From an uncultured Prevotellaceae bacterium (GTDB taxonomy: Bacteria; Bacteroidota; Bacteroidia; Bacteroidales; Bacteroidaceae), in assembly GCA_949295905.1 (NCBI GenBank), contig CASFNA010000022.1:1-64000 (forward strand): a DNA stretch of 64,000 nt, given 5' to 3'. The translations under genes and the position numbers were made by a program. Each line of letters starts with the position of its first letter. Positions within the stretch are counted from its first letter, which is position 1. Shown here piece by piece: positions 60,543-64,000 of this stretch. The notes under the pieces are model-generated. The model saw nothing but the letters and a program-made list of their open reading frames with translations, was not told where the DNA came from and did not search any database.

Positions 60543-60630
60543 AAAGGCCGTCTTTCGCATTGCAAAAGGCCATCTTTTACGAGCCAAAAGGCGGTCTTTT
60601 ACAAGCCCAAAGGCCGCCTTTTGCAAAGCA
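60543..60630. repeat. Family A four-unit 22-bp repeat (A11)
   Basis: Units start at 60543, 60565, 60587 and 60609. Pairing between units is imperfect here. It lies between two divergent genes and upstream of both promoters. Confidence 0.75.
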
Positions 60631-60666
60631 CGCCGCCGACAAGCGTCAAAAAAACGGCGGCACGGC

Positions 60667-60697
60667 TTTGCAAGACGGGATATTTTACGTATTTTTG
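60667..60697 (+). promoter_or_regulatory. Promoter of the TPR-AraC regulator gene
   Basis: -33 TTTG (60667-60670), 19-nt spacer, -7 TATTTTTG (60690-60697). Confidence 0.7.
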
Positions 60698-60741
60698 CAT
60701 CTCCACACCACCGCCCCTGACGGGCGTCACCTTACCTTGAA

Positions 60742-62487
60742 ATGACAAAATACGCCGCCATATACATATTGATGTTAATGTGCCTTCTGCCTGCCGCCGC
60801 CGGCGGAGCGGAGCGCAACCAGTATTCTGAACTTGTAGGGAAAGTGAAAGACTTGCCCTCGGAAAAAATAATGCAGCTGGCCGGGAAATACGCCGAAGCA
60901 GACAAGGACGGCGAAGCAATAGTGCTATACGCCGTGGTGTACGGCAGGTACTCGCCGTCAATGGACGACAAAGCAAAGAACACCTGCGCCTCGGCCAGGC
61001 AGAAGGCGGGCATGTTGTACTACAACAGGGGCGACTACGCCGGAGCATTGGGCGAGTTCATCAACGGCGTGAAAACAAGCGGCCAATGCCGCAACCCTGA
61101 ATACTTAGCCCTATTATACAAGAACATCGGCAACGTATACTGCGTGTTTTTCGACTACGAGAAGGGCATAGACTACTACCTCAAGGCATACTGGCTGTGC
61201 CGCAAAGGGGCCGACCGCGAAGTGGAACACGACATACTGGTGAACCTCGCAGGCACTTACACCTTTACAGGCGACAAGGAAAAGGCTTGGAAATATTACC
61301 GCCTGTCGGAAAAGACGAAGAATCCCGACGACCCGGTAGACGTGTTCATGAGCGGATTTTCACACAGCCTGCTACAGCTCGAGGAAGAACCGGCAAGCCA
61401 TGCTCTCGAAAGGCTGAAAGGCTTGGCTGCATACGCCGCGGCAAACGGGCTCGAACCGAAATACCAATGCTTCGCTTACCAGGAACTGTACATCGCCTAC
61501 CAAAAGGCCGGCGTGCCCGACTCCACGCTGAAGTACCTGCGGCTGTGCGATGAAACGGCGCAAAAGTACGGCCTGCAACACACGTTCGCGGCCACGCTGA
61601 AAGCCTTTTCCGACTTCTACATGGAACGTGGCGACAAGGACAGAGCCTACGCCTACAAGTCACGCTACCTTGACTTCATGGACTCGGTATGCAACGTCCG
61701 CGAGTTCGACGTTGTGAAAAACCAGCTCTTCACATACGAAGTTGACAACACGAAAAGGGAAATATCCGAACTGCGCACACGCGAGGAAGAGAGCGCACGC
61801 ACCGTAAGGGCGCAGCGCACGGCCATGGCCGCCGTCACGCTGGGCTGCGTCCTGCTGGCCGTGTTCCTGTTCATCGTAGTGCGCCAGAAACGCCGCCTCG
61901 ACCGCAGCTATGCCGACCTGTACGCCGTCAACCGCGAATTCATGGACAGCCACGCGCGCCTCGCAGAGCGGCTGCGCAAGGCCGCCGAGACCATAAGCGA
62001 GAAAGACGCGCTCATAGCCTCGTTCGGCAAGAAGGCCGAAACCGCCGCCACAGACACGGCGGAACGACAAACAGAAGCCGCCAAATACTCGGGCAGCAAC
62101 CTCGACGACGCCCAGCGGCTCGCCCTGGCCGACGCGATACAGAACGTTATGGAGAACACCACGGCCTTCTGCGCGCCCAACTTCACGCTCGACGAGCTGG
62201 CAAGGCTCGTAGGTTCCAACTCCACATACGTGTCGCAGGCCATCAACGACACCTTCAACAAGAACTTCAGCAACTACGTAAACCCCTACCGCATACACCT
62301 GGCCTGCGCCAGACTGGAAGACAAGGCAGGCTACGGACACCTTACCATGAAAGCCATCGGCGAGAGCGTGGGCTTCAAGTCGTACACATCCTTCGTCAAC
62401 ACGTTCCGCAAGGTCACAGGCATCACACCGGCCCTTTACTCCAAGATGGCCAAGCGCGGAGAAGACGCACGACAAGAGCACTTATAG
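60742..62487 (+). CDS. Membrane-bound TPR regulator with AraC-type DNA-binding domain
   Basis: A 581-aa one-component regulator. Signal peptide or anchor (about 1-20), periplasmic tetratricopeptide repeats (about 60-330; MLYYNRGDYAGALGEFINGV, LYKNIGNVYCVFFDYEKGIDYYLKAY), one membrane segment (TAMAAVTLGCVLLAVFLFIVV, about 355-378), a coiled coil, and an AraC helix-turn-helix (about 475-575; FTLDELARLVGSNSTYVSQAIND ... MKAIGESVGFKSYTSFVNTFRKVTGITPALY). Signals sensed outside would be passed to a DNA-bound domain still attached to the membrane. This architecture is common in Bacteroidales; target genes unknown, perhaps the next gene. Confidence 0.9.
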   Translation: MTKYAAIYILMLMCLLPAAAGGAERNQYSELVGKVKDLPSEKIMQLAGKYAEADKDGEAIVLYAVVYGRYSPSMDDKAKNTCASARQKAGMLYYNRGDYAGALGEFINGVKTSGQCRNPEYLALLYKNIGNVYCVFFDYEKGIDYYLKAYWLCRKGADREVEHDILVNLAGTYTFTGDKEKAWKYYRLSEKTKNPDDPVDVFMSGFSHSLLQLEEEPASHALERLKGLAAYAAANGLEPKYQCFAYQELYIAYQKAGVPDSTLKYLRLCDETAQKYGLQHTFAATLKAFSDFYMERGDKDRAYAYKSRYLDFMDSVCNVREFDVVKNQLFTYEVDNTKREISELRTREEESARTVRAQRTAMAAVTLGCVLLAVFLFIVVRQKRRLDRSYADLYAVNREFMDSHARLAERLRKAAETISEKDALIASFGKKAETAATDTAERQTEAAKYSGSNLDDAQRLALADAIQNVMENTTAFCAPNFTLDELARLVGSNSTYVSQAINDTFNKNFSNYVNPYRIHLACARLEDKAGYGHLTMKAIGESVGFKSYTSFVNTFRKVTGITPALYSKMAKRGEDARQEHL

Positions 62488-62558
62488 AACAAGAAACCGG
62501 CGGATTGAAACAAAACGAACGTCAAAATCTTCAAATTTATCAATTTGGAACAACCCGG

Positions 62559-62590
62559 TTTGCAACACCTCTACATTCTCAATACTTTTG
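62559..62590 (+). promoter_or_regulatory. Promoter of the last gene
   Basis: -33 TTTG (62559-62562), 20-nt spacer, -7 TACTTTTG (62583-62590), 43 bp before the ATG. Confidence 0.7.
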
Positions 62591-62633
62591 TAACCGTTAA
62601 GCAGAATAATGTCTAACCAAAATCTTAACTGTT

Positions 62634-64000
62634 ATGAAAAAAATACTACTTCTTTCATGCGCTTTGATGGCGGCGGTGTGCGCCACTGCGCAAACGGGAG
62701 CACAGTTTACTGACGGCGAGGCCGGCACCGTGAACAGGAAAGTGTCGCCCGCTGGAAAGTATCTTGTCGGCGAGAGGAACTCGCAGCATTCATGGGGCAT
62801 AGACGGAATGCAGGGCTTTGAGAGCTTCGTCAAAAACCTCGGGACGGGAGAGACGGCATGGCTTACGTCTTTCGACGAGAGCGATTACACTAAGATGGGC
62901 AGTTTCACCGATGTCACGGACGAAGGGGTTATTTGCGGAACGATGAAAGACCCCGACTACACCATTACCATAACAGACATGGAATCGACGTTCACCCTGC
63001 CGCTGAACGTGGCCGCCGTTTGGAAGGAAGGACGGCCCGTAAGCCTCGGCCTGGGCACGTACAAGACTTCCGATTTCAGCAGTTTCGCCGACGGAACGTT
63101 CGCCACGGCCATATCTAACGACGCCAAGACCGTAGTAGGATATGTGTCGCAGGGCAATTATGCCACGGTAACCCCATGCGGATGGACGCTCGACGAGGCT
63201 ACGGGCAAGTATGATTTCGTTGAGTATGCCGTGCCCGAAGGCACTTTGGAGGCACGCATCGCCGATGTCTCCGGCGACGGGAGCGTGGCCGTAGGCTACT
63301 GCCGCGGCAACTATGCGTCGGGCTTTTCACAAGCGTGCTACTGGCCTTCGCCGTCGGAATGCGTGCTAATCGGGGGCGACGGGGCTGCCGGACTTCTGTT
63401 GTCTCTTACCGGCCAAGCCTTCGCCATAAGCAACAACGGAGAGTACATAGCCGCCACCACCGACGGCGTGGAGCCTGTGCTTTACTCCGTCGCCGACCGT
63501 GAGATACGCCGTAAGCTCGGCCGCCACGCCGACGCATCAGGCCTCACAATAGGCGGAGTGACCGACAATGGCGACGTGTTCGGCACATACAAATATTACA
63601 ACGGCAACACCCGTCCGTTCTGGTACTCAATGGACAACCTCATAACCACCGACTTTGACTATTTCATCTACCTTTACGCCAACGACATCGAACTGCCTTA
63701 CAAGTTCGACTACTGGTCGAATGAATCGCTCTCGTTCACCGGCGTGTCGGCCGACGGCAGCGTGATGGCGGGCAACAATTCGTGGGGCGCGCCGTGGACG
63801 CTCACCGTCAATCCCCATTATGTCAACATTCCGCCTGCCGTAGGCAACATCAACGCCACGCCGTCGGGTCTCGGCGAGGTTACGGTTACGTTCAACCGCA
63901 TCGAGCTTGAGCAATACATGAACTACAAGGCCGAGGCTTACGTCATATACCGTGGCGGCAAAGAGATAGGCTCGGTGGCAATAGCCGACTTGGACAAGGG
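62634..64000 (+). CDS. Secreted propeller-like protein with fibronectin-like segment, 3' end outside
   Basis: 455 codons are visible and open to the window end. A signal peptide (ILLLSCALMAAVCATA) is followed by repeated blades of similar wording: AISNDAKTVVGYV, DVSGDGSVAVGYCRG, AISNNGEYIAAT, GVTDNGDVFGTY, GVSADGSVMAGN, as in HAF/beta-propeller-like surface proteins. From about residue 400, PPAVGNINATPSGLGEVTVTFNR looks like the start of a fibronectin type III or Ig-like domain. Function unknown; the C-terminus, which might carry a sorting signal, is not in view. Confidence 0.75.
   Translation, partial: MKKILLLSCALMAAVCATAQTGAQFTDGEAGTVNRKVSPAGKYLVGERNSQHSWGIDGMQGFESFVKNLGTGETAWLTSFDESDYTKMGSFTDVTDEGVICGTMKDPDYTITITDMESTFTLPLNVAAVWKEGRPVSLGLGTYKTSDFSSFADGTFATAISNDAKTVVGYVSQGNYATVTPCGWTLDEATGKYDFVEYAVPEGTLEARIADVSGDGSVAVGYCRGNYASGFSQACYWPSPSECVLIGGDGAAGLLLSLTGQAFAISNNGEYIAATTDGVEPVLYSVADREIRRKLGRHADASGLTIGGVTDNGDVFGTYKYYNGNTRPFWYSMDNLITTDFDYFIYLYANDIELPYKFDYWSNESLSFTGVSADGSVMAGNNSWGAPWTLTVNPHYVNIPPAVGNINATPSGLGEVTVTFNRIELEQYMNYKAEAYVIYRGGKEIGSVAIADLDK

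Noticed and set aside
2456-60630. Family A blocks as small CRISPR arrays
   Set aside because: The unit is 22 bp with an 8-bp linker, always four units, many copies, and near-palindromic cores; this does not fit CRISPR dimensions.
2456-60630. Family A blocks as ordinary terminators only
   Set aside because: Several (A1, A8, A11) lie between divergent genes upstream of promoters, and some lack a good stem; only a subset can terminate.

Overview
This window is a stretch of Bacteroidales chromosome, most likely from a Prevotellaceae member. The evidence is the promoter style (-33 TTTG, about 19-21 nt, -7 TAnnTTTG), the general lack of Shine-Dalgarno sites, gene families largely restricted to Bacteroidetes (PCMD protein, Oar-type TonB-dependent receptor, S46 dipeptidyl-peptidase, fused SpmA-SpmB, DKNYY repeats), the block topA-aroK-speA-argB, and a type VI-B CRISPR-Cas13b locus. 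The core genes look GC-rich; the genus is not certain. All calls come from reading the sequence; no database search was possible.

Layout. 1-2294 (minus): PCMD lipoprotein, beta-barrel protein, calycin-like protein. 2821-6786 (plus): dapB, lepB, a signal-peptidase paralogue that has lost its catalytic dyad, wbqC-like. 7306-16625 (plus): pnp, crcB, a thioredoxin-fold lipoprotein without cysteines, a 1107-aa TonB-dependent receptor, an SBF-type transporter, a DKNYY protein. 17090-24243 (minus): ECF sigma factor with probable anti-sigma, argB, speA, aroK, topA. 24595-30811: lipoprotein, double-DTG aspartyl protease, two secreted esterases transcribed divergently, a Nudix hydrolase, a small secreted protein. 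31025-36640 (minus): DPP7-like S46 peptidase, flippase, RAYT transposase, SpmA-SpmB fusion. 36944-41594 (plus): metH-metF.

41826-45983 is a complete-looking but minimal type VI-B CRISPR locus: cas13b (1016 aa, both HEPN R-x4-H motifs) followed 14 bp later on the same strand by an array of 17 36-bp repeats with 30-bp spacers. No cas1, cas2, csx27 or csx28 is present. Just upstream of cas13b, a roughly 7.9-kb integrative element (46212-54152) sits in a tRNA-Asn gene between identical 47-bp repeats. It carries a tyrosine integrase, an excisionase-like protein, a RepA-like ATPase, a toprim-like protein, iteron-like repeats, several unknown genes and a candidate structured RNA. It lies between the tRNA and the tRNA's probable original terminator.

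54460-64000: S41 protease, desulfoferrodoxin, DUF3332 lipoprotein, Fur-family regulator, ZntA-type P-type ATPase, a membrane TPR-AraC regulator and the start of a secreted propeller-like protein.

The spaces between chromosomal genes are filled with at least five families of palindromic repeats. The most striking (family A) occurs at eleven loci, each with exactly four 22-bp units (88 bp) made of a conserved near-palindromic core and a variable 8-bp linker. A second (family E) has nested hairpins with compensatory changes, and one copy lies 31 bp from a RAYT transposase gene. None of these families was seen inside the integrative element or the Cas13b locus.
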